Under the pieces are notes generated by a model that did not search any database, was not told the DNA's origin, and worked only from the letters and a program-made list of their open reading frames with translations. A DNA stretch of 64,000 nucleotides from Varanus komodoensis (lineage: Eukaryota; Chordata; Lepidosauria; Squamata; Varanidae), in the NCBI RefSeq assembly GCF_004798865.1, contig NW_025336479.1, forward strand, positions 5,241,715 to 5,305,714, written 5' to 3'. Below, piece after piece: positions 24,233 to 35,470 of the stretch. Position 1 is the stretch's first letter, and each line of letters begins with the position of its first letter. The position numbers and the translations under genes were made by a program.

Positions 24233-24397
24233 AAGACTGAACAAAATGGTGGACACTCCGCTCTATTTATACCACGAAGGGGGAGGGGAGCGGAGTTTTC
24301 CTGCCAAAAACTGTTAGCTTTTTAATCTTCCGGCCTAGGCACTGCGCAGGCGCAGCACCCATATGTGTGATGCACAGATGGCCACGACGAAGAACCA
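24233..24397. repeat. DIRS right inverted terminal repeat (5' end of the element)
   Basis: This is the inverted counterpart of 18,740-18,904. It keeps the TATA-like box (ctctatttatacc as read on the + strand) directed leftward into the gag part, so it is the likely promoter of the sense transcript. The few differences from the left copy are mostly of the CpG-decay type. Confidence 0.9.
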
Positions 24398-24566
24398 TCT
24401 TTGGCTGACTGGAACCTACTTGCTGGGCAGGAAAAAATGTGTTGCATTTGCTGGAACATGGAGACCAGAGTTACAGAAATTGAATTGAAACAGCCATCCA
24501 GTGCACAGCCTGGTCTGGTTTTATTGGATGGGTTTCAGTCAGTACAGTTTGAGATGTGGATAATAA
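24398..24566 (+). mobile_element. Continuation of the L2-type LINE, 3' of the DIRS insertion
   Basis: Immediately after the DIRS right end the L2 linker appears to resume. The stretch around 24,513-24,560 (TGGTTTTATTGGATGGGTTT, then CAGTCAGTACAGTTTGAGATG) corresponds to the next part of the same LINE consensus as 17,630-18,712. This shows the DIRS element landed within a pre-existing L2 copy. The similarity is weak but collinear. Confidence 0.55.
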
Positions 24567-24610
24567 GCCCATAAGTGTGATACACAGAGACCATGAAGAA
24601 CTTAAGTAAA
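24567..24610 (+). repeat. Second DIRS-terminus-like fragment
   Basis: CCCATAAGTGTGATACACAG, then AGACCATGAAGAACTTAAG, resembles the outer end of the DIRS element and in particular the second half of its internal complementary region (reverse complement of 19,171-19,203). It is about 170 bp outside the main element's right end. Confidence 0.5.
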
Positions 24611-24984
24611 TGCCCCATCAACTCTTGAGAAAATCCAGAGGAGCTTGCTTTGCATACCGGTTCTTCTGCTAAGCACATACAAATGGGAAAACTGTCCCGA
24701 GTGCTGAAGTGATAATTAAGTTATAGATGCAAAATTTCCCCCAGCTACAAATATTTCTACAAATACATGTAGAAACACTGTTAGACCAGAATCCCCTCAG
24801 GTTGTCTAGTTTTCCTGAAAAAAAATACATTGTTCACATTTTCTATCAAAATCACAACATGCATGGCCGGCATTTTAAAAAGGATTCCATTTTATTTTCC
24901 TATCCCTGGTTGCGTCAGATGTTAGCTATTCAGTTAATAGTGCCAAGTACTAGTATTTAGTAGGTATATACCTTACCTTGTTAA

Positions 24985-25197
24985 AAAAAAGAACTCAAAG
25001 TGGCTTATATAATTCTCTTCCTTCTGTTGTCCATTTCCCCACAACAACAAGCCACTTTGTGAGGTAGGTTGCCTGAGAGTCTGTGACTGGCCCAACATCA
25101 CCCACCTGGCTCCATGGCTGGGTGGGGACTAGAACCCAGGCTGCCTGAGTTATAGTCCCACACTCATAACCATTACACCACACTGGCTCTCCCGGTA
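24985..25197 (-). mobile_element. tRNA-derived SINE, near full length
   Basis: Read on the - strand: head CCAGTGTGGTGTAATGG, B-box region GGGTTCTAGTCCCC, body GTGATGTTGGGCCAGTCACAG, and tail toward the A-rich end near 24,985. It matches the copies at 38,320-38,560 and 47,565-47,805. Confidence 0.8.
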
Positions 25198-25439
25198 TTA
25201 GTATTGATTTCATTAGAATTACTGGTGGTAATATGAAATAGCGCCTTTGCATCAAGGAATGCAAACTGCCAAGTGAGAGAAAGGGTCATAATGGGGTGTA
25301 GGTGGAATACAAAATTTCCAGGATTTTTTATGTACTAACAGTGACATAAATGTTTATTCAAATAAATACTTCTCTGTGTAAACCTCTGCTTTTTACTGCT
25401 CCTTGCAATAAGGCCAAGGTCTGGAGCTGCTTTATGATT

Positions 25440-25615
25440 ACTACATTGCATTTTTCCTCCACCTTTTCTCCTCTTGTGAGGAACCCATAGCAGCTTATAT
25501 AGCTCCTAACAATAACCACCCTGACAGAAAGGTTAGGGTAGAGAGTGAGTGAAAGTCACCCAGCTTCATAGCTGAGTAGGGACTAGAATCTGGTATCCCA
25601 GGTCCCTGCATAACA
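25440..25615 (-). mobile_element. tRNA-derived SINE, decayed
   Basis: It has the same family layout as 24,985-25,197 (GTCACCCAGCTTCATAGCTGAGTAGGGAC, then ACTAGAATCTGG) but lacks a clear tRNA head. It lies 240 bp from the better copy and is not a tandem duplicate of it. Confidence 0.5.
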
Positions 25616-26473
25616 AAGTCAGGAATGAGATTATCTGAAATGGCTGAAATAATGTCATGAACTTGGGAGGAAAATCTGAACTCAAGAGAAGCACTTTTGC
25701 CATGTTACTTGACCAAGTATGTTGGAGTGCTGTAAAAGAATCTAATCTGTGCCTACTTTTGGCAGAATAAATTTAAATTCACCTGTCTCTGGGCAGTTCA
25801 AAATAGCTTATTGCCAGGCCTTATTGAATAAGCTCCTAGGAACCAATTCATGGTCCAGAATTATGTCAGAACATGATTATATAATATTACCAGGGCACAG
25901 GAAATATCCTGTGTGTAGTAAATGAAACAAGGTTTCAATGTAATACCTTATTTTAGAAAGCAAACATGGAGTGTTGAGTTGATGACTAAACTGCTTTTCT
26001 TTCTGCTAGTTATTCTTTAAGCTCCTGGAGGGTCCATTAAACTATGGAAGATTATGAGGAAATGGCCCAAATGCCATTTCTGCTGGGCCAGAAATGAAAG
26101 GACTCTCCGTCACTTCCAGCAGGCCAACAGACATGAACTTTTCCAGCTCCACAGAAACTATGATGGCTTGGAGAAAGGAACTGAATTACTGATGTCTTTG
26201 CAACTGCAGTTCTACATCAGACTTGACAGCTGACACAGAAGTCTTGCAAGACTCCTGTAGCCAACCCACAGCTAGCCAGGAGATGACCTAGGACTCCTTC
26301 TCTACCTGGCCCCTACTCCAATAGCTGTCACTTTCTATCAATCAGCTCTGCAGTTCTTACAAAACTATGAAGCATGGCAAGACAGCACAATTTTTCATGC
26401 CAGTGTTGTAGTAAGCATTTTATTTCTCTAAGATCATAATAGGTTTTTCTAGAAATGGACATTTCTGCTTGTA

Positions 26474-26540
26474 AGAATCATAGAATAGTAGAGTTGAAAG
26501 GGTCCTATAAGGCCACTGAGTCCAACCCCATATAGAATGG
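26474..26540 (-). mobile_element. CR1-type LINE 3' tail, antisense
   Basis: GAATCATAGAATAGTAGAG, then TTGAAAGGGTCCTATAAGGCC and GAGTCCAACCCC form a short inverted CR1 3' end. Confidence 0.75.
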
Positions 26541-26939
26541 ATGAAGTTTTGCGGTTAAGGATGCAACCAAAACCACAAAAGTTTTGCATCCTTTCAACAT
26601 TTCTCCATTTCAATACCAAATGGGCCTGGCTGTAATCGCTGTGATCCACCTGAGTTATCCATTCTCATTACAAGCCCAGGCTTTCCCATCACTCTGCAAC
26701 AACAGGAGGAGAACCTGCATCTGACTCTCCCTTCTACAGTCTCAACCAAAGTCTTGACGGTGTCACAATGCACAGCTAGTCTCAGATACATTGCTAGTAT
26801 GTTTCTGACTTGGCAGCAAAAGAAAATTCCCCATGGAGCAATAAAAGACTTCAAAAAAGCCCCCTGACACTAAAGAACGGGGTGCAGCTGAGACTGGCCT
26901 GGTGTGAGTGGCAGGGAGGAAGTGGGGCAGGGCTCCTTT

Positions 26940-27070
26940 TGGTTGTGGCGCCAATGTTCAAAGAAAGATTGGACAACCACATGTTGGGTATTACATGAGC
27001 GGAACCAGCTGGAGCCGAGGTCAGACTAGATGGCCCAGGAGACCCCTTCTGACTCGCTTTGTTTTTATGT
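26940..27070 (+). mobile_element. CR1-type LINE 3' end
   Basis: CAATGTTCAAAGAAAGATTGGAC, then GTCAGACTAGATGGCCCAG and GACCCCTTCTGACTC are typical of the CR1 3' UTR. It lies 400 bp from an inverted CR1 tail (26,474-26,540). Confidence 0.7.
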
Positions 27071-27772
27071 AAGATATTATTTTAATTGCAAAGCTAATCA
27101 AATGCTATAAATGTGAAAAATATGCCTGGTAATAAATGGTTTTTTTTACAAACAGAATTGACAACATGCTAGATTTCATGTTCTTGTGGCTTAAAAATAC
27201 ATTTCCCTTTGAAGCTAGAAAGGGGGTATTTAGGCAGAAGAGACCCTCCTCCAAAGCTAAGGTCTTATTTACTGCACTGGCAATTATTTACAGAGAAAGC
27301 TATGATACCAATATGATTATTGCTCTGAAAACCCCTCAGAAGAGATGCCTGCTTCAAAGCACAGGCAAGCTACAAACTTGAAAAGGATCATAGACAGTGT
27401 TCATTACTATTATTCCACCTACTGGGGGACAAAGAACATAATGAAGCCCTGGCATGATGCTTGTTGCAATCATACTTTGCTAAGTGCTTGAAAGGCCTCG
27501 CGTAAGCACCCTGCTTCTTAAGGACGACAGCTCAGCCAGCCTGCCTGCTGGTACTTCCAAAGGAACAGCTTTGGAGAAGGTCACTTGCTCAGATTTGCAT
27601 TCAGCCCTTCCCTCCTCCAGGATAATTCTGCCTAATTCAACTAACACAACAGCATTCTGACACTTCTTATAGACTTTCTCTGTTTACCTGTCCTGGTTTC
27701 TCCAAAGAGTCCAGAGAGTTATTTTAACTGGTAAAGGGCTAAAATTTTGCCGTGAGGGATCTGAACCTTTGC

Positions 27773-27825
27773 AGAACTATAAGTCCTTGTAGAGAGGGCA
27801 TGACTGCACAAGGACTTGTAGTTCT
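27773..27825. repeat. Short perfect-looking hairpin
   Basis: AGAACTATAAGTCCTTGT (27,773-27,790) pairs with ACAAGGACTTGTAGTTCT (27,808-27,825) at 17 of 18 positions, with a 17-base loop. It is probably a small MITE remnant; the stem is too short for a classical pre-miRNA. Confidence 0.75.
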
Positions 27826-28953
27826 CCACAAGGACTTCTTTATGTAAGCCACAAAGAAGTTTGTGCATATAGCATATATCAACATTTCCCAGTCTGTCCC
27901 CATCCCAATGTACTGGACTCAAATTCCTTCACCTTCAACTAGTGTGGGTTATACTGGCTTTGGGGGTGGGGGGGTGGGGAGGAGGACATGGACAATTTAG
28001 CTTACTGGGAGGGTACCACGTGGTCTTCTCACTGTTACACCCTTATGTGATGCACCTATGCTGCAATTTACACTGGGCTTTTCTTTTTACCCTGCTAAGG
28101 TTCATTATGCTCTCCATTCCAGTGATTAAAATTGCATGAAATGGTAGCATCCTTGAGGCTGATACTGTTAAGAATAGAGCTGATTTGCTTGACATTCATA
28201 CTTAAGCATAAGCTCTCTGGGAAAGAGTAAACTTACAGCTGCTGATACCAGTTAGAGACCAGTGAAGTGGTAATTCAGTTCCAGCATCACTGAAAGAACG
28301 TTGCTGATACAATAGCTGGAGTTACACACTTGACTCAACTTTCACAACCGCTGACAAATGATCCCTATTGCCCAAAGGAAGTTATGAACTAGCCCCAGAC
28401 CAAGTAAAGGTTGCTTATGAGTGACATTGAAACAGTGGGACAAATTAAGAATTGCTTAAATCCTATAGATTTCACTGGCATTTAACACCTTTAGTTGGAA
28501 AAAAGCTCATGTTTGTTAGAAGGTCTTCTAAACAGTTCTGAGTGATAGGCCGTCCCTGTGAAGAACAGCAGCCCTAAGGTTTGTTGTGACCCTGAAAGTC
28601 TATGGCTGAGCAAGTACTGTCAAACTGAAAGGAGAAAAGCAACCCCTGCCCACACAAAAACAAAACACCATAACAAAGGAAAATATGCCCTTTCCATATT
28701 TCTAAACCTTCTCAAACATACTACGATTCCACTTTTTCCATAATAGCCCCTTTTTTTTCATTTTACTGCCTTCTTCTTGATGGAAGTGGAATTAATGTGG
28801 GTAACAAAAAGATGTATTCAGCCCAGTGTACATTTAAGTCCTCTCCCTTCTTCAATATCCATTTTGGTTTATTTTACTAGCATCTCTTGATCTGATGATT
28901 CGAGTGCTACATTCAAGAAAAAAATAGCTAAGAATTCCTTTTTAAAGCCCATT

Positions 28954-28970
28954 CCCCCCCCCCCCCCCCC
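28954..28970. repeat. Poly-C run (17)
   Basis: An unbroken C run. A comparable G run of 13 is at 59,150-59,162. T and A runs of 17 and 13 are at 41,382-41,398 and 41,454-41,466. Confidence 0.95.
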
Positions 28971-31900
28971 ATCACCGGCAAAGAAAGTTAAAATAAGGCA
29001 TCATTCAACTGTGATGTTACTTGAGGGGCTTTTGGCGTGACTGACTGTTTTACAGCAGAGGCCTCTGGGAAAGGATGTTCAGACCTGGGAAGTGACCATC
29101 CCTGGCAAATACCATTCTAACTCAACCCCTGTATTTGTAGCTAAATACTCACATTCTGCCCCAAAGAAACACATCAGACTTAAAGATGAATACATGGTTG
29201 AAACACAAATCACATAATAAAAATACTTTAGACATGTATGAAGAACAATACCCCACATCAGAGATTCTCCTATATATAACTTTATATGAAAATATCAAAG
29301 TTTATGCAATACTGTCCAAATCACACACAGTGCTACACTGTGTAATCAGCACCAATATGTAAAATCATTGCTATTAATCTAGGCATCCTCAGTTTTATGG
29401 ATTCTCTGCAGAAGCTCCCAAATTGGCATGTGCTTGCTTATTGATTTAATGAAATTTACACCCCGTCCTTTAATAGCCAATTGAATTTCCTGGGCAGCTC
29501 CCAAAAATTTTAAAAAATTAATTATACAATAGCTAAAACAATAACATAACACAGCAGAAATCTCCAATCAATTAAAACTCACAGTAGCTTAAAGCTGGTG
29601 ACATTTAAAAAGTCGTGGAAGATAAAAAGCTCTTTGTCTGGGGCCAAAATGATAGCAACGTTGGGGGCAGACTAGCCTTCCTTAATTATACAGAACCTAG
29701 TACCCACAGAGGTACAAAATTGCCCTCATTATGCAAAATTATTAGTTAAAACTATGCATTGGCCTTCAATTGCCAACTTTAATTATTGTAAGCTTTTACG
29801 TGAAACACTTTACTACCTTCTAATAAATCAGTCACAGCTGGGCAGCAATTTTATTTTACTTTAGTTTTAATCAAAGGGTAAGGAATCACAGTTAACCCAA
29901 TCATTCCCACCACCAAGCTTTACATAAAGCCAGAACAAGAGAAAAGATTCACTGCTTTTGTGTGTGCCAAAATATTGGCAGTTCTCTCATCTCCTTCTGC
30001 TATGTGGGCAGGAGGAAGACCAACAAAGCCCATACAGTACAGCAGAAAAATGCCAGTGCAGAAGTTCCTGGGCCAAGCTGCTCTTTTTACCAGTCCCCCA
30101 TGACTTACATCCATCAATAATCCCCTTATTAAAAAGCACACAAATTTAAACCATGGTAGTTATTTTGCTATCACCCAAATAGGATTAATCAAGGTGTCAA
30201 CAGTTTAAATCCAGAGGTGTTCGGGGTCTGCATGTAAGTTCGTTTCTAAATATATCCGTAAGCCATTTAATCTTTTTGGGCTCAACAAAAGCCAAAACCA
30301 TTTCTCTGTTTTATACAAGAACTTATTCATGAGCATTTGCATTTCAGATTGGAGCTGAAAGCAAATGGGATGTGTGACTGGACTATGAAAATTTTGTCCA
30401 AGCTATTAAAACACAAAACTACTAAAAAAATCCTTCAAATCGATCATTACCATCAAGAAATGGCAATGTGTGAGTTTAGCAACAACATAAAATACAAGTT
30501 ATTTCTGAAAAACGTGTAAATTTAGGTAATGTCATCTCCAAGTCTGTCAGGATGTGGGTGAGGAGAAAATGTATCACTTACATAAGGATTTGCCTATAAG
30601 ACATATAACAGAATTGAATCTGAATGGTTCTAAGATTATAATAAATGCAGTATAAGAATGTGTTCTTTACAGGCAATTTTCCCAGAGGAATAATTTAACT
30701 CAAATCCATTATTTAGACCACAGGGAGAGATAGCATCCCAAGCAGAGGTCCAAAATGTACCACAATGCAAGACCAATTAAATTTGCATAGGACTTGTTCA
30801 ACTGTCAAGAATTTCAGTCCCAGAAATGAGAATTCGAGAAATGTTGCACCCTCAGGAGAGTTATTTTTCCAGGCCCAATTCCATTTCTGTGCTCTAAAAC
30901 TAATTGTTACAAGTCTTGGCATCCCTTCAAGGACAGATCAGAAGCACACTAAGTTGGGTACTGTGCCACGAAGTCTGGTGGTATCAGGCAAGGACAGGAG
31001 CCTGAGGGGTTCTGCGATGTTCTCCTGAGAAACGTGAGCATGGGAAGTCCTCTAATTCTTAGACGCCTTCAAATTCTGTAAACCGCCAAGCTATCCTCCA
31101 GCTGAAACTGAGTCAGAGAAGGCTCCTTGGTCCATGCCTGCTTTAAAGGGCTGCTGCTGCAATGCCAAAGCTGTCCCACTGTGCATGCTTCTTGGTCCAA
31201 AGAGCTCCCTCTGCAGGGGTGGGCTTTTGCCCTGCAGACTCAAGTTCCTTCTTCAAAACAAATCCCAATATAAGTAGAGTGGTACTTTAAGGGACTGTCC
31301 CTGGGAAACTTTAGCAACTGTGAAATGGTTTGGAAATGAACAGAGCTATTTCCTGGTATTTGGCACTTTCTATAATCGGCACTGCTTCGATCAGTACCCA
31401 ACAATTGTTCTTCTCAGCAGAGACCTCTGATGTCAGACACTGGGAACCTTTTCCTATCCCATCATCATTAATGGTCTGTGGCAGTGAAACAATCCAGCCC
31501 CCACTGCATTCCACTTAGCATCAGTAGATCTCGGCTATTATTTGTGTGTACTGAAAGCTGCTTTAGAACTGATAAAGCCAACACTTTTTTTACACATCAA
31601 AGGTCCATCGTAGGCTTCAGATACTGTTTCCAGTGCTTAGACTGTGCTTTTGAGGGACAGGCATCCTCTTCAAAAGCTTAGCAAGGCTTACTTAATCCAG
31701 CTTCAAGCAAGGATAACACACCAGGATATCTGCCAATTAACTGAGTTTCCAAGCAGGATTATTGTGGGGAAATTAAGCCTATTCCCATTTCATATGACAA
31801 AGAAAACAAAGCATTTCACTAATCTGGCAATTCAGTGATTCTATCTAAAGATTCCTTGTAGAGAGACAGAACAAAAGCTAATGCCATTAGTAAGGCACTC

Positions 31901-32982
31901 CTGTAATTTTATCACAGCTAATGTTCTGCATCTCATCCCAATGCTGCAGAACATTGGCTACCACTGAAGAAAGCCTTTAAGTCATTAAAAGAATGTTCTG
32001 ATTTTAAAGACCCAATTAACCAGAAATAAGTTAATAAAGGAACCATCGTCACTGAGTGAAGCAGTTATATTCAGCAAGGACAAGATGTCAGAGAAACAGA
32101 AAAATAGTGTCTGCTTCTGACTTCACAAAACGGAGATGACAAGGCAAAGGCTGGGAGCTTTCACTTCAATTTTTGACAAACAGCACTTGACGGATCCTAA
32201 AGAATTGGCAGGACTCGCTGATGACAAAAGGGAATTAGTATGGGTGCAAGCACCCCGTTGTATTCTGCATTAAGCTCACATGATCACTATGGGTCATACA
32301 AGTCAGAGTGGCTTGCTTAAGCTGCAGTGCATGCTGGGTGGCATTTGTCTAATGAAAATTCAATGCGATGGATATAAACTTGCTACACCTGCACTCCTTC
32401 CATTCAGCTGGAATAAGCAAGTTGGATGTTTTTTATGCATCTGTTTCAACAAGTAATCATATTCTCCAAGCCAACAATGTTTGTTTAAAGCAAGCCAATT
32501 TGATATGTTTTAAACAACTACAGTTAATGTCAGTTGACAAATTGTGACAAGGACCAGCCATCAAATAATTTAAGCTAACACAGATTTCAGCCACACAGGA
32601 AGAAAGAGAGTGGAATATGCAAGCCAAATCCCATTTAGGATTTTTTACATTGGTTTAGCACAACATGCAAATCTAGCCAATGGCAGAACATCTCCACTTC
32701 ATATATATCCTGCAAGGTTTTGCTGTAAATTGGCTGTTTCTCCATCAAAATAATAGATCTGGGTTCTACTGCGGCAGGTACACAACAATTGTCTTTTCCA
32801 CTATGATATCAAGCAAACTAAGACACTTGGTTTCCCAAAATTTATCTTTTTGCTTTATGTAGGGTTTTAACTGTAACTGAATTTGAGAAACCTAACAAAG
32901 CTAGAGCAGATGAAATCATGATCATGATACCCAGAAATACAGTTCGGCTATAGACAAGCTGCTGGCATACTGCACACACTAA

Positions 32983-33150
32983 AGATGCAATCCTATACAT
33001 CTTCAGACAGAACAAAAGGCCTTACAACTCCCAGCATGCCTGGGCCATCTATGCTGGCAAAGGGATGCTGGGAGTTTTCAGACTTTTTATTGTCTAAATA
33101 TGCATAGGACTGCACTTCTAGGATGCGTGAAATCCTACTGAATCCAGTGG
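32983..33150. mobile_element. MITE copy ('tgcaatcctatgcat' family) with an inner hairpin
   Basis: The ends GATGCAATCCTATACAT and ATGCATAGGACTGCAC are inverted repeats. Inside, ACAACTCCCAGCATGCC and GGGATGCTGGGAGTT form a second, nested hairpin (33,023-33,076). Confidence 0.55.
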
Positions 33151-33206
33151 TATTTAATAACCCATAAGAAGGTATATGGTCATAGCAAACACTCTCTTCC
33201 AACAAC

Positions 33207-35470
33207 CCAAGAGATGACTCTACACATGGACATCACCAGATGGTCAACACAGAAATCAGATTGACTATGTGCTCTGCAGCCAAAGATGGAGAAGCTCTAT
33301 ACAGTCAGTAAAACCTAGACCAGGAGCTGACTGGCTCAGATCATGAACTTCTTGTTGCAAAATTTAGGCTTAAGTTGAAGAAAGTAGGGAAAAGCACAAG
33401 GCCACTCAGGTATGACCTGAATCATATCCCTGATGAAAATACAGTAGAGGTGACAAATAGATTTAAGGAATTAGATCTGATAGACAGAGTGCCTGAAGAA
33501 CTATGGATGGAGGTTCGTAACACTGTACAAGAAGTAGCCACTAAAACCATCCCAAAGAAAAAGAAATGCAAGAAAGCAAAATGGCTGTCTGAGAAAGCTT
33601 TACAAATAGCTGAGGAAAGAAGGGAAGCGAAAGGCAAGGGAGGAAGAAAAAGATACACCCAATTGAATGCAAAATTCCAGAGAATAGCTGGAAGAAATAA
33701 GAATGCCTTCTTAAATGAACAGTGCAAAGAAATAGAAGAAAACAATAGAATAGGGAGGACCAGAGATCTCTTCAAGAAAATTGGAGATATGAAGGAAATA
33801 TTTCATGCAAAGATGGGCATGATAAAGGACCAAAATGGCAGGGACGTAACAGAGGCAGAAGAGATTAAGAAGAGGTGGCAAGATTACACAGAACTATACA
33901 AGGAAGAGCTTAACCTCCCTGACAACCACGATGGGGTGGTCACTGACCTCGAGCCAGACATCCTGGAATGTGAAGTCAAATGGGCCTTAGGAAGTCTGAG
34001 CAACAACAAAGCTAGTGAAGGCGACATTATTCCAGCTAAGCTATTCAAAATCTTAAAAGACGATGCAGTAAAAGTGCTACACTCAATATGCCAGCAAATT
34101 TGGAAAACTCAACAGTGGCCACAGGATTGGAAAAGGTCAGTTTACATTCCTATCCCAAAAAGGGGCAATGCCAAAGAATATTCAAACTACCGCACCATTG
34201 CACATTTCACATGCTAGCAAAGTTATGTTCAAACTCCTACAAGCTAGGCTCCAGCAGTATGTGGACCGAGAACTACCAGAAGTACAGGCAGGATTTCGAA
34301 GAGGGAAAGGAACTAGAGATCAAATTGCCAACATATGCTGGATCATGGAGAAAGCTAGGGAGTTCCAGAAAAACATCTACTTCTGCTTCATTGACTATGC
34401 TAAAGTCTTTGATTGTGTGGATCACAACAAATTGTGGCAAGTTCTCAAAGAGATGGGAGTACCAGACCATCTTATTTGTCTCTTGAGAAACCTATATGCG
34501 GGTCAAGAAGCAACAGTGAGAACTGGACACAGAACCACTGATTGGTTCAAAATTGAGAAAGGAGTTCGGCAAGGCTGTATACTGTCACCCTGCCTATTTA
34601 ACTTATATGCAGAGCGCATCATGAGAAAGGCTGGGCTAGATGAATCACAAGTTGGAATTAAGATTCCTGGGAGAAATATCAACCACCTCAGATATGCAGA
34701 TGATACCACTCTAATGGCAGAAAGTGAAGAGGAACGAAAGAGCCTCTTGATGTGGGTGAAGGAGGAGAGAGCAAAAGTTGGCTTGAAACTCAACATTAAG
34801 AAAACTAAGATCATGGCATCCGGTCCTCTCACTTTCTGGCAAATAAATGGGGAAGAAATGGAGGTAGTGACAGATTTTCCTGGGCTCCAAGATCACCGCA
34901 GATGGGGACTGCAGCCAAGAAATTAAAAGACGCTTGCTCCTTGGGAGGAAAGCTATGGCAAATCTAGACAACATACTAAAAAGCAGAGACATCACCCTGC
35001 CAACAAAAGTGCGTATAGTCAAGGCTATGGTATTCCCAGTTGCAATGTATGGCTGTGAAAGCTGGACCATAAGGAAGGCTGAGCGAAAAAAGGACTGAGG
35101 CCTTTGAATTGTGGTGCTGGAGGAGACTCCTGAGAGTTCCTTGGACCGCAAGGCGATCAAACCGGTCAGTCCTAGAGGAGTCAACCCTGACTGCTCTTTA
35201 GAAGGCCAGATACTGAAGATGAAACTCAAATACTTTGGCCACCTAATGAGAAGGAAGACTCCCTGGAGAAGAGCCTAATCCTGGGAACAATAGATGGCAA
35301 AAGAAGAAGGGGACGGCAGAGGATGAGGTGGCTAGATGGAGACACTGAAGCAGTTGGTGTGAGCTTAGGTGGACTCCGGGGGATGGTGGAGGACAGAAAG
35401 GCCTGGAGGAATGTTGTCCATGGGGTCGCGATGGGTTGGACACGACTTTGTGACTAACAACAACAATAAA
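33207..35470 (+). mobile_element. BovB (RTE-clade) LINE, 5' truncated
   Basis: The copy begins in the end of the endonuclease domain (GATGACTCTACACATGGACA...) and runs through the RT to the typical BovB 3' end (GGTCGCGATGGGTTGGACAC, then CAACAACAATAAA). RT landmarks on the + strand are VPEELW, TIPKKKKCKKAKWLSE, CQQIWKTQQWPQDWK, QAGFRRGKGTRDQIANI, YFCFIDYAKVFDCVDHNKLW, GVRQGCILSPCLFNLYAE and the catalytic LRYADDTTLM. The reading is interrupted by a frameshift near 34,190, a short deletion near 34,875 and another shift near 35,090, so the copy is dead. Protein similarity to ruminant BovB is striking; BovB is the textbook case of a horizontally transferred LINE between squamates and mammals. It lies antisense to OGFOD3. 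Confidence 0.93.

Larger units (their letters stand above)
18713..24397 (-). mobile_element. DIRS-type tyrosine-recombinase retroelement (fossil), full length end to end
   Basis: Coding direction is the - strand. Reading from the right end, the parts are: a terminal repeat (about 24,397-24,233); a gag-like part with an N-terminal Cys/His-rich stretch and a Ser/Pro-rich body (about 23,960-22,700); reverse transcriptase (about 22,080-21,120) with recognisable FTVPKRDGGLRPILDLRNLN; an RNase H part (about 21,100-20,700) with NVLELQAIFNSL and SDNIPAVFYINKQG; a tyrosine recombinase part (about 20,300-19,240) with HSTRAVATSSAF; an internal complementary region (19,108-19,203); and the inverted left terminal repeat (18,904-18,713). 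This order, inverted rather than direct terminal repeats, a recombinase instead of an integrase, and no visible target duplication together identify the DIRS order. The coding parts are broken, with several breaks (roughly four to six). The two terminal repeats are about 95% alike in their inner part, which suggests a moderately old insertion. A 100-N gap lies in the gag part. The element lies within an L2 LINE in the last OGFOD3 intron, in the same orientation as OGFOD3. Confidence 0.92.

Noticed and set aside
18713-24397. Possibility that this is an LTR retrovirus or a Polinton
   Set aside because: The terminal repeats are inverted, a tyrosine recombinase replaces the integrase, there is an internal complementary region, and no envelope, polymerase B or capsid genes are seen.
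27773-27825. Pre-microRNA
   Set aside because: The stem is only 18 bp, shorter than the roughly 30 bp expected of a microRNA precursor, and it does not extend.
33375-34926. Two long open frames that could be taken as a host gene
   Set aside because: They are the RT of a BovB LINE, as shown by RT motifs and the typical BovB 3' end.
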